64,000 nucleotides of DNA from Facklamia lactis (GCF_015863205.1 NZ_JACBXQ010000004.1:62001-126000); one strand, 5' to 3'; shown: positions 16,881 through 25,834, counted from the stretch's first letter. The notes: generated by a model not told the origin, from the sequence alone. Program-made: numbers and translations.

Positions 16881-18284
16881 ATGAAAACTTATAAACTATT
16901 TATTGATGGTAAATGGGTCGACAGTGTAGGCACAGAAATTTGTTCCGTTATCAATCCAACTAATGAAGAAATAGTCGCAGAGATTCCAATGGCAATTAAT
17001 AAAGATGTTGATAAAGCCGTAGAGGCAGCCAAAAATGCTTTTCCTCACTGGAACGCTTTAAATCCGGACGAACGAATTCCTTACCTCCAGAAGGTAGCAG
17101 ATGGTATTCGAGAACGAAAAGAGGAAATTCTACAATCGATTATTGTTGAATTGGGAGCTGCTCGTTCTTTTGCTGAATACAATCAAGTAGAACGCTCGGC
17201 AGATGAGATCGAGGCCAGTATCCAATCTTTATCAAAAATTAATTTTGAAACAGAAATCGAAAACGCCCGAATCATCAAGGAAGGAATTGGGGTGGTAGCC
17301 GCCATTAACCCTTGGAACTTTCCACTCAATCAAATCCAAAGAAAAATTACTTCAGCTCTTTTGGCTGGCAATACCGTTGTAGTCAAACCTGCTTCAGAAA
17401 CGCCAACCGCTGCCATCATTTTAACTGAAATTATAGAAGCAGCTGGTTTTCCTAAAGGAGTCTTTAATTTATTAACAGGATCAGGTAGTCAAATGGGGGC
17501 CTATTTAGCTGGTCACCCAGATGTAGGCCTTATTTCTTTTACAGGATCAACAGAAGTTGGCAAAAGTCTATTCGAGAAAGCTAAGACAACCGTTAAACAT
17601 TTAGTTCTTGAGCTAGGTGGTAAATCTGCCTTAGTTTTACTCGAAGGCGGAGATCCCGAATTAGCAATAAAAACAAGTATCGATACTTTAACTAACAATA
17701 CTGGACAAATTTGTACAGCCCTATCACGATTAATTGTTCCACAAAATAGACTACAAGAGATTGAAGAAATCGCTACAAAATATGTTCAATCACTGAAAGT
17801 AGGAGATCCTAATGAAAAAGATACTATCATGGGGCCTCTAGTATCTATGGCCCAAAAGGAAAAAGTCATGGAGTTCATTGAGAAAGGAAAGAACGAAGGA
17901 GCAAAATTGATAGTAGGTGGAAAATCCTTACCAGACAAAGGATATTTTGTAGAACCTACCATTTTCAGCCAAGTTGATAACCAGATGGCCATTGCTCAGG
18001 AAGAAATTTTCGGCCCTGTGCTCTCCATTATCCCTTACCAAACAGTTGAGGAAGCTCTAACCATTGCTAACGACACTAAATATGGCTTAAGTGGTGCTGT
18101 TGTTGGTCCAGAAGAAGAGGCTTTTGATTTTGCCAAAAAAATGAGAACAGGAATGGTGCTCATTAATGGCGCGGGGCAAAATAACTTTGCTCCATTTGGC
18201 GGTTATAAAGAGTCCGGTCTAGGTCATGAGCGCGGACATTATGGTATTGAAGACTATCTCGAAACAAAGTCAATTTTTAAATAG
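16881..18284 (+). CDS. Aldehyde dehydrogenase family protein
   Basis: NAD(P)-dependent aldehyde dehydrogenase of 467 residues. The catalytic Cys278 sits in NTGQICTA, and the general-base Glu lies in LELGGKSA near 244. The NAD-contacting PWNFPL and the GSTEVGK loop come earlier. The substrate cannot be told from the sequence. I chose the ATG at 16881, preceded by AAGGAGGAG; the 27 upstream in-frame codons are not ALDH-like. It is divergent from cphA and followed by a hairpin. Confidence 0.93.
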   Translation: MKTYKLFIDGKWVDSVGTEICSVINPTNEEIVAEIPMAINKDVDKAVEAAKNAFPHWNALNPDERIPYLQKVADGIRERKEEILQSIIVELGAARSFAEYNQVERSADEIEASIQSLSKINFETEIENARIIKEGIGVVAAINPWNFPLNQIQRKITSALLAGNTVVVKPASETPTAAIILTEIIEAAGFPKGVFNLLTGSGSQMGAYLAGHPDVGLISFTGSTEVGKSLFEKAKTTVKHLVLELGGKSALVLLEGGDPELAIKTSIDTLTNNTGQICTALSRLIVPQNRLQEIEEIATKYVQSLKVGDPNEKDTIMGPLVSMAQKEKVMEFIEKGKNEGAKLIVGGKSLPDKGYFVEPTIFSQVDNQMAIAQEEIFGPVLSIIPYQTVEEALTIANDTKYGLSGAVVGPEEEAFDFAKKMRTGMVLINGAGQNNFAPFGGYKESGLGHERGHYGIEDYLETKSIFK

Positions 18285-18317
18285 AAACCTATACGTCTTA
18301 TATGAAGGTTTAAAACA

Positions 18318-18348
18318 CCCACCTAAATTCAAAAATGTTTTAGGTGGG
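18318..18348 (+). terminator. Hairpin terminator after aldehyde dehydrogenase
   Basis: CCCACCTAAA pairs with TTTAGGTGGG around a 10-base loop, with a short T-rich tail (CTATTTTAT). It lies 34 bp after the stop codon. Confidence 0.7.
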
Positions 18349-18432
18349 CTATTTTATATCAATATAATGAAATGCTTTAAATTAATATACATCCAAAATA
18401 AGAATAACATTTGTTATCTAATGAGCTGAATT

Positions 18433-18466
18433 ATAGTATATAACTCAAAAGATTGAGTTGTACTAT
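18433..18466 (-). terminator. Imperfect hairpin at the end of the hydroxyacyl-CoA dehydrogenase gene
   Basis: Minus strand: ATAGTA-AACTCAA pairs, with bulges, with TTGAGTT-TACTAT directly after the stop codon. The following T-tract is poor, so termination is only probable. Confidence 0.45.
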
Positions 18467-18467
18467 A

Positions 18468-19367
18468 TTAAATTTTCAAAAAATCTGATGATTCGTATGC
18501 TGGATTGGGATAGTTGTAAAAACCCTTACCATTTGTTCGCCCCATTTTCCCTTGATCAATCATCTCACGTTTAATATAATCCGCAATTTTTTGAGCTTCG
18601 GCATCTCCTTTATTCGCTTGATTCATCTCAATATTATAAACAGTCTGTGGGCCTACTATATCAATCGTTTTAAAAGGCGCAAAATCAGTATGGGTAGAAA
18701 TCATCCATGTTTTATCCACTGAATAGGGATCAGTAACCCCATTGACCACTAACAATAAGGCAGATTTAATAAAGGGCATTAACAAAGAATTTAAAATATA
18801 GCCTGGCTGCTCTTTATTTATTGGTATCGGAACCATATTTATACTTTTTGAAAACTCAATAATTGTTTTAAATACATTATCAGAAGTTAAATCATGTTTC
18901 ATTATTTCGCAAATATTGTGTAACCAAATCTTATTTGCAAAATGCATATGCAAATATCGCTCTGGATACTCAACTTTATCTATTAAATAGCTAGGGATAA
19001 AACTCGAAGAATTTGAAGCAATTATCGCTTCTTTTTTGGCTAACTTTGAAATACTTTCAAAAAATTCTTGTTTAATAGATAGGACTTCTGGAATAGCTTC
19101 TATAATTAAATCTGCGTTAGGAACTACCTCCATTAAGTCAATTTCAAATTCCATATTTGCAATTGCGGCCGAAACATTTTCTTGTTTAGCATTATTTTCA
19201 CTAATAAACTCCCTGCCTAATTGATTCATTCGATCTTTTGCCATTAAAATTGCCTCATTATTTATATCGTAAGCGATCACTTTATAACCATAATAGGCGA
19301 TTTGAAAAGCTATCTGACTCCCTAATACTCCACCTGCTCCTGCCACTAAAACTGTGTTTATTCCCAT
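18468..19367 (-). CDS. 3-hydroxyacyl-CoA dehydrogenase family protein
   Basis: A 299-residue NAD enzyme of the 3-hydroxybutyryl-CoA dehydrogenase family. The Rossmann motif VAGAGGVLGSQ is at residues 6-16, the Ser-rich ASNSSSFIPS near 110-119, and the active-site His is probably in LHMHFANK, where the family usually reads HFFNP. The C-terminal helical domain is present (DKTWMISTHTDFAPF). I place the start at the ATG at 19365-19367. The 30 upstream in-frame codons overlap the promoter and are not family-like; the ribosome site GTGGTGG is modest. No other beta-oxidation or butyrate gene is adjacent, so the substrate is uncertain. Confidence 0.87.
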   Translation of the reverse strand: MGINTVLVAGAGGVLGSQIAFQIAYYGYKVIAYDINNEAILMAKDRMNQLGREFISENNAKQENVSAAIANMEFEIDLMEVVPNADLIIEAIPEVLSIKQEFFESISKLAKKEAIIASNSSSFIPSYLIDKVEYPERYLHMHFANKIWLHNICEIMKHDLTSDNVFKTIIEFSKSINMVPIPINKEQPGYILNSLLMPFIKSALLLVVNGVTDPYSVDKTWMISTHTDFAPFKTIDIVGPQTVYNIEMNQANKGDAEAQKIADYIKREMIDQGKMGRTNGKGFYNYPNPAYESSDFLKI

Positions 19368-19401
19368 TCTATTCCACCACTTTTCTATTATTATAATTTT
19401 A

Positions 19402-19430
19402 ATACTACGCCTAAAAGAAAACGTTGTCAA
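19402..19430 (-). promoter_or_regulatory. Promoter of the hydroxyacyl-CoA dehydrogenase gene with overlapping cre
   Basis: Minus strand: TTGACA (19425-19430), 17-base spacer, TAGTAT (19402-19407). A cre-like box at 19416-19429 (AGAAAACGTTGTCA, 12 of 14 consensus positions) overlaps the -35 box and spacer, a layout typical of CcpA repression. Confidence 0.65.
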
Positions 19431-19597
19431 ACTGTTTTTTAATCTTTTTTTAATCAAAAATTAATCTATGCTCATTTAAATCAAACAATATATTCAACCA
19501 ATATAATTCATCCCTTTCACTCATCTTCATGACGTTCAAACATCTATAACAATAGATCAAAAATATTAAAAACATATTCGATCAAAAACACATAGAA

Positions 19598-19637
19598 AAG
19601 CGGCTTGTTACCTATTAAAAGAGGTAACAAGCCGCTT
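19598..19637 (-). terminator. Perfect 16-bp hairpin terminator of the cupin gene
   Basis: AAGCGGCTTGTTACCT and its exact complement surround an 8-base loop, with TTTT next on the minus strand. It lies 57 bp after the cupin stop codon. Confidence 0.85.
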
Positions 19638-19694
19638 AAATATATAATTAAGTTTGTCTCTAAAGTGCTCTTAATTAAAGAGAGCTTATTAATC

Positions 19695-20120
19695 TTAATG
19701 TTGCTCATTCGGATCATTTTCTGCTTCTTCACGAGTTTTATGAACCGTACCTGGTAAATGATCTGTATCTGAATAAAGAGTATACATCTTTAAAGGCTCT
19801 GATCCCTTATTAATGATATTATGCCACATATTAGCAGGAACAAAAACTGCTGAAAATTCTGAAATTTCTGTTTCAACTTCAAAGTTATCTTTAGCTGGTC
19901 CCACTTGACATGTCCCATTTCCTGATACAATCACATAAAGCTGATCGATTCCTTTATGAACTTCAAGCCCCATCTCATCGTCTGGTTCAATAGTCATTAA
20001 AGTCATTTGTAATTTTTCTCCCGTCCAAACAGTTGTACGGAAATTTTCATTAGCTTTTGTCCAGTCTACAATATTCTCAACAACCGGTTTCTTACCACGA
20101 TCTGAAAAATCAAATGCCAT
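19695..20120 (-). CDS. Small cupin-domain protein
   Basis: A 141-residue single-domain cupin. Motif 1 is GLEVHKGIDQLYVIVSGNG (His55, with Asp/Gln following) and motif 2 is VPANMWHNIIN near residues 93-103. These supply some His metal ligands, but the second His and the Glu of the classical motif 1 are not evident. The protein resembles uncharacterised cupins annotated as possible mannose-6-phosphate-isomerase-like or oxalate-type proteins. The function is unknown. It stands alone with its own terminator. Weak cre-like bases (AAAACGCTTA) lie about 50 bp upstream. Confidence 0.88.
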   Translation of the reverse strand: MAFDFSDRGKKPVVENIVDWTKANENFRTTVWTGEKLQMTLMTIEPDDEMGLEVHKGIDQLYVIVSGNGTCQVGPAKDNFEVETEISEFSAVFVPANMWHNIINKGSEPLKMYTLYSDTDHLPGTVHKTREEAENDPNEQH

Positions 20121-20226
20121 CTTAATCCGCTCCTTTTTATGATAGTTATACCCTCAATATAAAAGAAAACGCTTATCCTATCAAGCAATATACTTATTAT
20201 TCTTCTTAATAGACCTCTCTTAAAAT

Positions 20227-20934
20227 TTAATTGCTTTTATCGGCCTGCATTGTTTCATGCTCCGTTTGCAGTCTTAAAACTCCATCTTCCATATAATATA
20301 CTTTGTCACATTGATCAATCAATCGCTGATCATGCGTGACCATGATCGTGGCTTTCTTCTCCTCACGAGTCATTTGCGATAAAATATTTACTACTTCAAA
20401 GGCTCTCTCAGTATCCAAAGAAGCTGTCGGCTCATCTGCGAGAATAACAGAGGGTTGATGATAGAGCGCTCTGGCAATTGCTACTCGTTGTCGCTCTCCT
20501 CCTGATAAATCGCTAGGATATTTTTTCCTTAACTTTTCAATGTCTAGTCGCTGATAAAGATATTCAGCCCACTCCTTATTAAATGGTTGTTTTTTTATTT
20601 TATTCACCAACCTCAATTGATTTTCCACTTCTAGAAATGGGATTAGATTTGAAGCTTGTAAAATAAAGCCTAATTCATTAAATCGAAGCTTCGTTCTTTC
20701 ACGAGAATTTAAATCAGAGAAAGCTTGTCCATTAATCAAAACCTGCCCAGTAGAAGGTTGCTGCAACCCTCCAATAATCGTTAACAGGGTACTTTTACCT
20801 GAGCCAGAGGGCCCGATAATTGCTATAAACTCTCCTTGATCAACCGAAAAATTAGTTTCCTTTAATGCCTCAATCTTTTGCTCTCCATCTTGAAATTCTT
20901 TTGTTATATTCTTAACTTCTATTGCTTTCACCAT
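20227..20934 (-). CDS. ABC transporter ATP-binding protein, HrtA/MacB-like
   Basis: A 235-residue ATPase of the MacB/LolD family. Walker A is GPSGSGKST (residues 41-49), the signature is LSGGERQR (143-150), and Walker B ends in ILADEPTASLD. The His switch is in MVTHD. It starts 8 bp after the permease gene with an AAGGAG site, so the two form one operon and one transporter. Size and partner resemble HrtAB, which in Staphylococcus and Lactococcus exports toxic haem; the substrate assignment is inference from overall similarity. Other MacB-type peptide or antibiotic exporters are alternatives. Confidence 0.92.
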   Translation of the reverse strand: MVKAIEVKNITKEFQDGEQKIEALKETNFSVDQGEFIAIIGPSGSGKSTLLTIIGGLQQPSTGQVLINGQAFSDLNSRERTKLRFNELGFILQASNLIPFLEVENQLRLVNKIKKQPFNKEWAEYLYQRLDIEKLRKKYPSDLSGGERQRVAIARALYHQPSVILADEPTASLDTERAFEVVNILSQMTREEKKATIMVTHDQRLIDQCDKVYYMEDGVLRLQTEHETMQADKSN

Positions 20935-20942
20935 TTTTCTCC

Positions 20943-22067
20943 TTATCCAATTGCCTCTAAAGGATCGATTTGTGCCACAGAATACACTGAAAATAAAGAC
21001 CCCAAAACTGAAAAAAGCAAGATTAGCACACTAATAGCACCCATAAATAAAACATTCAGAGAAAATGGAACACTAGAAGGTAAAAAATAGGCTGTCACCA
21101 AAGTTAAAAGGAGACCTATAACCAAACCTATAATGGATAATAAGAAAGTTTGATTCACAACATATTTAGCAATATAAAAAGTTGAAATTCCTTGCGCCTT
21201 CATTACCCCAAACATACTAATCTTCTGAACCGTTAGGACGTACATGAAAATTCCAATGATAACAGCTGCTATCGTAATCAGAAAAATAATCATCAAACCA
21301 AAAGTCAATACTTGAGCCATATAACCAGGCAATTCATTGATAAACGAATCAATCGAAAAAACCTTTAACTCATCATTCTGAACCTCAATATCTTCTAAGC
21401 GATGATGACGTAAAATAAATGCACTTATACTTTTATTTTTAGAATCAGTCACTTTTCCAAATCGAATCGCTTGAAAAGTAGGAATCGTTGCATATAAGAC
21501 TGGTTGAACATTAAATTGAGCCTGCTCAGTAAAGCCAACAATCTTAAAACTTTCTTCCAAATCTCCAAACAAGGCTAATTCGTCGCCTATCTCAACCCCA
21601 TACTCTTCATGAAGTCGGATATCAGCCACAACTTCAAAGTCCTTACTAAAAGACTCTCCCTCAATAAGATTAGGCATGATAAATTCATTTGAGTTAATCC
21701 CAAAAATAGCTACTTCTATTTTATCATCCGCTATATCTTTCACCACTTCCCCTTCCTTTGTATCGGTTTCTCCTTTTTTAGGGGATTGTAGAACAGTAGA
21801 GACTACACCTAAACTTGCAATAGAGTCAGCGTTGATTTGATCTTTGTCACTACTCTTTAACACAGATCGATTAATATTTACATTCGCTCCATCTGGTAAA
21901 ACAATCGCATCTGCATCCCATTTATCAATTGCTGTTCGATTATCTTCTGCTAAGCCATAAGCCAATCCAGTTAGAAAATAAACCAAATAACTTACTAAAA
22001 TTAAAATTCCAATCACCAAAGCATAACGCATTTTCGCATGCTTTATTTCCTTCCATGCTAAAAACAT
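20943..22067 (-). CDS. ABC transporter permease, HrtB/MacB-like
   Basis: A 374-residue FtsX/MacB-fold permease. It has an N-terminal membrane segment (about 15-37), a large extracytoplasmic domain (about 40-235) and three C-terminal membrane segments (about 245-275, 290-325 and 330-360), ending in the typical coupling region QIDPLEAIG. It works with the downstream ATPase. The N-terminus (MFLAWKEIKHAKMRY) and 4-TM layout match HrtB-type haem-efflux permeases. No hrtR-like TetR gene or TetR-like ATGACAC palindrome is nearby, so haem as substrate remains a guess. Confidence 0.9.
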   Translation of the reverse strand: MFLAWKEIKHAKMRYALVIGILILVSYLVYFLTGLAYGLAEDNRTAIDKWDADAIVLPDGANVNINRSVLKSSDKDQINADSIASLGVVSTVLQSPKKGETDTKEGEVVKDIADDKIEVAIFGINSNEFIMPNLIEGESFSKDFEVVADIRLHEEYGVEIGDELALFGDLEESFKIVGFTEQAQFNVQPVLYATIPTFQAIRFGKVTDSKNKSISAFILRHHRLEDIEVQNDELKVFSIDSFINELPGYMAQVLTFGLMIIFLITIAAVIIGIFMYVLTVQKISMFGVMKAQGISTFYIAKYVVNQTFLLSIIGLVIGLLLTLVTAYFLPSSVPFSLNVLFMGAISVLILLFSVLGSLFSVYSVAQIDPLEAIG

Positions 22068-22104
22068 CTATTCCCTCCTCCATTACCAAACTAATCAATG
22101 CGTA

Positions 22105-22133
22105 AGTATAACAAAAAAAAATAATAGTCGCAA
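22105..22133 (-). promoter_or_regulatory. Predicted promoter of the HrtBA-like operon
   Basis: Minus strand: TTGCGA (22128-22133), 17-base spacer with a run of nine T, TATACT (22105-22110), 38 bp before the permease start. Confidence 0.65.
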
Positions 22134-22199
22134 TTAATAAACATTTGTGATAGTATGCAGCTTAATATCATTGAGAAGTAGTCAATTTACCACAAAAAA

Positions 22200-22213
22200 A
22201 TGGAATCTTCCAT
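22200..22213. promoter_or_regulatory. Small palindrome before the GNAT gene
   Basis: ATGGAA-TC-TTCCAT, a perfect 6-2-6 inverted repeat 27 bp upstream of the acetyltransferase start in the divergent intergenic region. Possibly an operator; no regulator is assigned. Confidence 0.3.
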
Positions 22214-22240
22214 AATAAATAGTATAGGAGCTAACCCGCC

Positions 22241-22789
22241 ATGAAGGATATCGGTACCCAAACACTTGAAAGCAAGCGTCTCATTTTACGAAAAATCCGC
22301 CAAGAAGATGCTCCTTTTATCTTTAAGAATTGGACTCATGATCCACTAGTAACGAAGTATGTGACCTGGGACCTCCATCCCACTCTACAAACTAGTGAAG
22401 AATATGCTCTCTATAAAGTGAAACGTTATTCAGAAAACTTTCGCTTTGATTGGATAGTTGAACTCAAGGATATCCATGAGCCTATTGGAGAGATCGAAGC
22501 TTGTAAAGTTAATATCAAAGATCGAACAGTAGAAATGGGCTATTGTTTTGGCTCATCCTTCTGGAATCAAGGCTACGCCACCGAAGCTCTCCAAATTTTT
22601 ATTCACTACATGCTAAATCAAGTGAAAGTTGACAAAGTCTACGCTCGCTATATGAGTAGTAATCCTGCTTCAGGTCAGGCTATGCGGAAAGCGGGCATGT
22701 CTTATGATGCAACGCTAAAAAACTATGCCTATGATGAATATCTTCAAAAAAGAGTCGATCTTATCTATTATTCCATTACCCGTTCATAA
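22241..22789 (+). CDS. GNAT family N-acetyltransferase
   Basis: A 182-residue acetyltransferase of the RimJ/RimL-like (Acetyltransf_3) group: N-terminal TLESKRLILRKIRQEDA, a middle strand EIGYCF-like (VEMGYCFGSSFWNQGYATEAL) forming the acetyl-CoA loop near residues 107-125, and late NPASGQAMRKAGM, as in family members acting on proteins or small amines. The acceptor is unknown. The start follows TAGGAGC. It is convergent with the YeiH gene and shares a terminator with it. Confidence 0.9.
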   Translation: MKDIGTQTLESKRLILRKIRQEDAPFIFKNWTHDPLVTKYVTWDLHPTLQTSEEYALYKVKRYSENFRFDWIVELKDIHEPIGEIEACKVNIKDRTVEMGYCFGSSFWNQGYATEALQIFIHYMLNQVKVDKVYARYMSSNPASGQAMRKAGMSYDATLKNYAYDEYLQKRVDLIYYSITRS

Positions 22790-22791
22790 AT

Positions 22792-22823
22792 AAAGAGTCG
22801 ACACAGATTAGTGTCGACTCTTT
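22792..22823. terminator. Bidirectional terminator between GNAT and yeiH-like genes
   Basis: A perfect 13-bp stem (AAAGAGTCGACAC and complement) with a 6-base loop, flanked by A and T runs, between two convergent genes. Confidence 0.88.
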
Positions 22824-22838
22824 ACTTGCTTCTTTCAT

Positions 22839-23840
22839 TTATCTCGCCTGTATTAATAAAGTCATAATCGTAATTCCTAACCAACAACACAACCCTAATA
22901 GAATTGGTTTGCCTCCCTCACGTATGAGTTTAATCACATCTGTTTTATAGCCAATCGCCGCCATAGCCATGATAATTAAAAATTTAGACAATACTTTAAA
23001 AGGTAAAAAGAATTGTTCAGAACCTCCTAACAGAAGAACCAGACTTGTCACTAAACTCGCTGCAATAAAACCTAGAATAAACGTTGGGAAGGTTTGCTTT
23101 TGAGAAGTCGATTGACTAGAAAATTGGCTCATTCCTAAAAGCATCGTAATCGGTATAATCGCTAAGGTTCTGGTCAATTTCACAGTGACAGCCTTATCGA
23201 GTGTTTGATTCCCTAACTGAAACATACTGTCCCACGTTGCAGCAGTGGCAGTGACAGAAGATGTGTCATTCACAGCTGTTCCCACAAAAGTACCAAAACT
23301 ATCCCCCGAAGTTTGAGGAAAATTTAAAATGACACCCACCATCGGAAAAAGTAAGGCTGCCAAAATATTAAACAAAAAAATAACCGAAATAGCTTGGGCC
23401 ACTTGATCCTCTTCAGCCTCGATAACAGGCGCAGTAGCTGCAATTGCAGATCCTCCACAAATAGAAGAGCCGACCCCAATCAGAATTGCTGTTTTCTTAG
23501 GAATATCTACTATTTTATAAAAGAGATAAGCAATTAACAAGGACGTAGAAATAGTCGTTAAAATAATGGGTAAAGATTCTTTACCGGTCTTCCAAACCAC
23601 TTGCAAGTTAAGACCAAAACCTAAAAATACCACTGCGTATTGGAGAATGTCCTTAGCAACAAACTGAACTCCTTCTTGCCATTTTGCCTGTTTTCTTAGA
23701 AAAGGGGCTACACACATTCCGCTAAGAAGCGCAAACACTGCTCCTCCAACCAAAGGAAATACCTTCCCTAAGAAATAGGCAGGGACTGCCACCAACAAAC
23801 ATAGTAAAATTCCTGGACCTTTTCTTTGCATAACATTCAT
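22839..23840 (-). CDS. YeiH/UPF0324 family putative sulfate exporter
   Basis: A 333-residue polytopic membrane protein with about ten hydrophobic segments. It carries family-like stretches FLGFGLNLQVVWKTG, GVGSSICGGSAIAATAPV and FVGTAVNDTSSVTA. The family is linked to sulfonate/sulfite-related efflux in proteobacteria, but the substrate is not firmly known. I use the ATG at 23838-23840, 7 bases after GGAGGGG; an upstream in-frame extension of 18 codons is polar and improbable. A LysR regulator is divergent, as is common for yeiH. Confidence 0.92.
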   Translation of the reverse strand: MNVMQRKGPGILLCLLVAVPAYFLGKVFPLVGGAVFALLSGMCVAPFLRKQAKWQEGVQFVAKDILQYAVVFLGFGLNLQVVWKTGKESLPIILTTISTSLLIAYLFYKIVDIPKKTAILIGVGSSICGGSAIAATAPVIEAEEDQVAQAISVIFLFNILAALLFPMVGVILNFPQTSGDSFGTFVGTAVNDTSSVTATAATWDSMFQLGNQTLDKAVTVKLTRTLAIIPITMLLGMSQFSSQSTSQKQTFPTFILGFIAASLVTSLVLLLGGSEQFFLPFKVLSKFLIIMAMAAIGYKTDVIKLIREGGKPILLGLCCWLGITIMTLLIQAR

Positions 23841-23889
23841 CTTACCCCTCCAAAACTCCTTCTTTTCTTCTTCATTATAAGCTAGAATA

Positions 23890-23907
23890 ATCATAAATAG
23901 TTATGAT
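23890..23907. promoter_or_regulatory. Candidate LysR operator
   Basis: ATCATAA-ATAG-TTATGAT, a perfect 7-4-7 inverted repeat between the divergent yeiH-like and LysR genes. Its size and position suit a LysR-type binding site. Confidence 0.5.
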
Positions 23908-23958
23908 AGATTGTGATGATCTCATAAAAAATATTTATATCAGATAGAGGGAGGCCCT

Positions 23959-24846
23959 ATGTTAGATTTTAGAACTGAAACTTTCCTAACATTATGTAAA
24001 GAGATGAATTTTACTCGAACCAGTCAAAAGCTTAATTTAACGCAACCAGCTGTTTCTCAACACATTAAATATTTAGAGGAAGAATATCAATGTCAACTAT
24101 TTATTCGACACCAACACAAGCTTAAGCTAACAGAAGCAGGAAAAATGCTTTTAGCAAGTTTAGAAACCATGAAAAGCGACCATTCTTTTTTAAAGAAAAG
24201 AATGCAAGCATCTATTTCCCAACAAGAAGAGATTAACTTCGGTGTGACCATGACAATTGGCGAATACTCATTGCTTCCTGCTATTAGTCAATTTATCTAT
24301 CACCACCCCAATATCAATTTTAATATTCGCTATGCTAATACCGAAACCTTGCTTTCCCTATTAAAAGAGGGGAGTATTCAATTCGCAATTGTTGAGGGAC
24401 ACATTCATTCAGATCATTATCATACCCAGATTATAAAATCAGAAAATTTTATCGCCGTAGCTTCTCAACATTACCCATTTAAACAGCCTATCCATCAACT
24501 TGCTGACCTCAAAAAGGAAAGACTCATCATACGTGAACCAGGGTCAGGGACGCTTGCGATTTTCGAACAACTACTAAATATGCAAAATCTATCCTTAGAG
24601 GATTTTCCAAATCTTATTCAAATTGAAAATATGCACGCGATTGTTGAATCAGTTCGTCAATCCTGTGGCATCACCTTCCTATACCAATCTGCTGTCTCCA
24701 AAGACCTGGAAGACGGAAGCTTAATTAAGCTTAATCTCAATAATATTCAAATTCGACATCCTTTCTCCTTGATCTGGAATAAAAACAGCATTTTTAATGA
24801 GAAGTATCAAAACATTTTCAATGAACTTAACTCTTATCTCAATTAA
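23959..24846 (+). CDS. LysR family transcriptional regulator
   Basis: A 295-residue LysR regulator. The winged helix-turn-helix is at residues 4-62 (FLTLCKEMNFTRTSQKLNL, TQPAVSQHIKYLEEE). A periplasmic-binding-protein-like effector domain follows from about 90 (FGVTMTIGEYSLLP) to the end. The start follows GAGGGAGG. Being divergent from the YeiH exporter gene, with an inverted repeat between them, it most likely controls that gene (compare YeiE/YeiH in proteobacteria). The effector is unknown. Confidence 0.93.
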   Translation: MLDFRTETFLTLCKEMNFTRTSQKLNLTQPAVSQHIKYLEEEYQCQLFIRHQHKLKLTEAGKMLLASLETMKSDHSFLKKRMQASISQQEEINFGVTMTIGEYSLLPAISQFIYHHPNINFNIRYANTETLLSLLKEGSIQFAIVEGHIHSDHYHTQIIKSENFIAVASQHYPFKQPIHQLADLKKERLIIREPGSGTLAIFEQLLNMQNLSLEDFPNLIQIENMHAIVESVRQSCGITFLYQSAVSKDLEDGSLIKLNLNNIQIRHPFSLIWNKNSIFNEKYQNIFNELNSYLN

Positions 24847-25039
24847 GGATCTGTTCCTCTATCGATACCCTTTATCTTTTTAATTTATTAAAAAACAATC
24901 GTATTTATTATTAAACCTATTCAAAATCATATTTATCTATTTTGTTAAAGATTCCTCTCTCTTTTTATACTTTTAAGCATGATAAACTTTAGTTAGTCTC
25001 CATTATCATCGTCTCTTTTTTAAATAAAAAATCATTCAT

Positions 25040-25077
25040 GATAAAGAAAATGCTCCACAAGAGCATCTTCTTTTATC
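25040..25077 (-). terminator. Terminator of the CPBP protease gene
   Basis: Minus strand: a long hairpin with core GATGCTC-TTGTG-GAGCAT followed by TTTTCTTT. The outer arms pair further with one bulge. It is 7 bp after the stop codon. Confidence 0.7.
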
Positions 25078-25084
25078 GTGGTCA

Positions 25085-25696
25085 TTAAAATATTCCTAAC
25101 ACCGCTAATAATCCTGAGAACAAATTGGCAAATGCATGAATAAACCAACTTGGCAAAATGGAACCCTTCCCCTTAAATTCATTGATATAACCCATCCACC
25201 AAGCAATCGCCCCTGTAAACATAATAATAAAAACAGCAGATACAGACTCTACTCTCCCCCAAAACATCCAACCATGAATCAAAGCAAAGACACTTGCTTG
25301 TATAATATTCGCCAACTGGAATCCCCATTTATTAGCAAGCCTTTTGAGGAGAAAACCTCTAAAAAATAGCTCTTCGGGGAAAGCTGTATTAAATACCGCA
25401 TAAATTAAAAGAGATGGTATAGCCCAAACTCCTAACCCCTCAAATTGAGCGGTTGCCATCGGAACATCCCTCAATTTATACAAAATAAACATTGAAATGA
25501 ACAGAAACGCCCCTGTCGTCACAATAATCCATGTCCATAATGATGAACCTTTCTCATTATTCATTGACTTCAAACCTATCCAGTCTCCAAATGACTGTTT
25601 CTTCCTGACACATAGTCCCCACCAAACCAGAGGAATTAATAAAAAAAACATAATTTGGACAACACTATTTACAATCGTCTGAATCAAATGATTCAT
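25085..25696 (-). CDS. CPBP (Abi/CAAX) intramembrane metalloprotease
   Basis: A 203-residue membrane protein with about six hydrophobic segments. It has the conserved motifs of the CAAX-prenyl-protease/bacteriocin-processing family: EELFFRG (Glu108, Glu109, Arg113), FALIHG (His141) and a third motif with WFIHAFAN near 185-192. Family members process peptides or confer self-immunity to bacteriocins; no bacteriocin gene is nearby, so the substrate is unknown. The ATG follows AGGAGGAG. Single gene. Confidence 0.9.
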   Translation of the reverse strand: MNHLIQTIVNSVVQIMFFLLIPLVWWGLCVRKKQSFGDWIGLKSMNNEKGSSLWTWIIVTTGAFLFISMFILYKLRDVPMATAQFEGLGVWAIPSLLIYAVFNTAFPEELFFRGFLLKRLANKWGFQLANIIQASVFALIHGWMFWGRVESVSAVFIIMFTGAIAWWMGYINEFKGKGSILPSWFIHAFANLFSGLLAVLGIF

Positions 25697-25834
25697 TCTC
25701 TCTCCTCCTCTTAATCTTCAAAATTCACCTATCACTCATCCATCTTCTTCAAATCATTCCAACTTCTGTTAAGTACATCATATCAACGAAGCTTCAATAA
25801 AGTTTCAAGCTTTTCTAAATAGTTTCTAAAATAA

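Larger units (their letters stand above)
19368..19694. other. Intergenic: promoter, cre site and a terminator
   Basis: 327 bp between two minus-strand genes, holding the dehydrogenase promoter with a cre-like box (19402-19430) and the terminator of the cupin gene (19598-19637). No small gene is supported. Confidence 0.6.

Noticed and set aside
19544-19732. 62-codon minus-strand frame overlapping the cupin gene end
   Set aside because: It runs through the cupin terminator hairpin and has no ribosome site.
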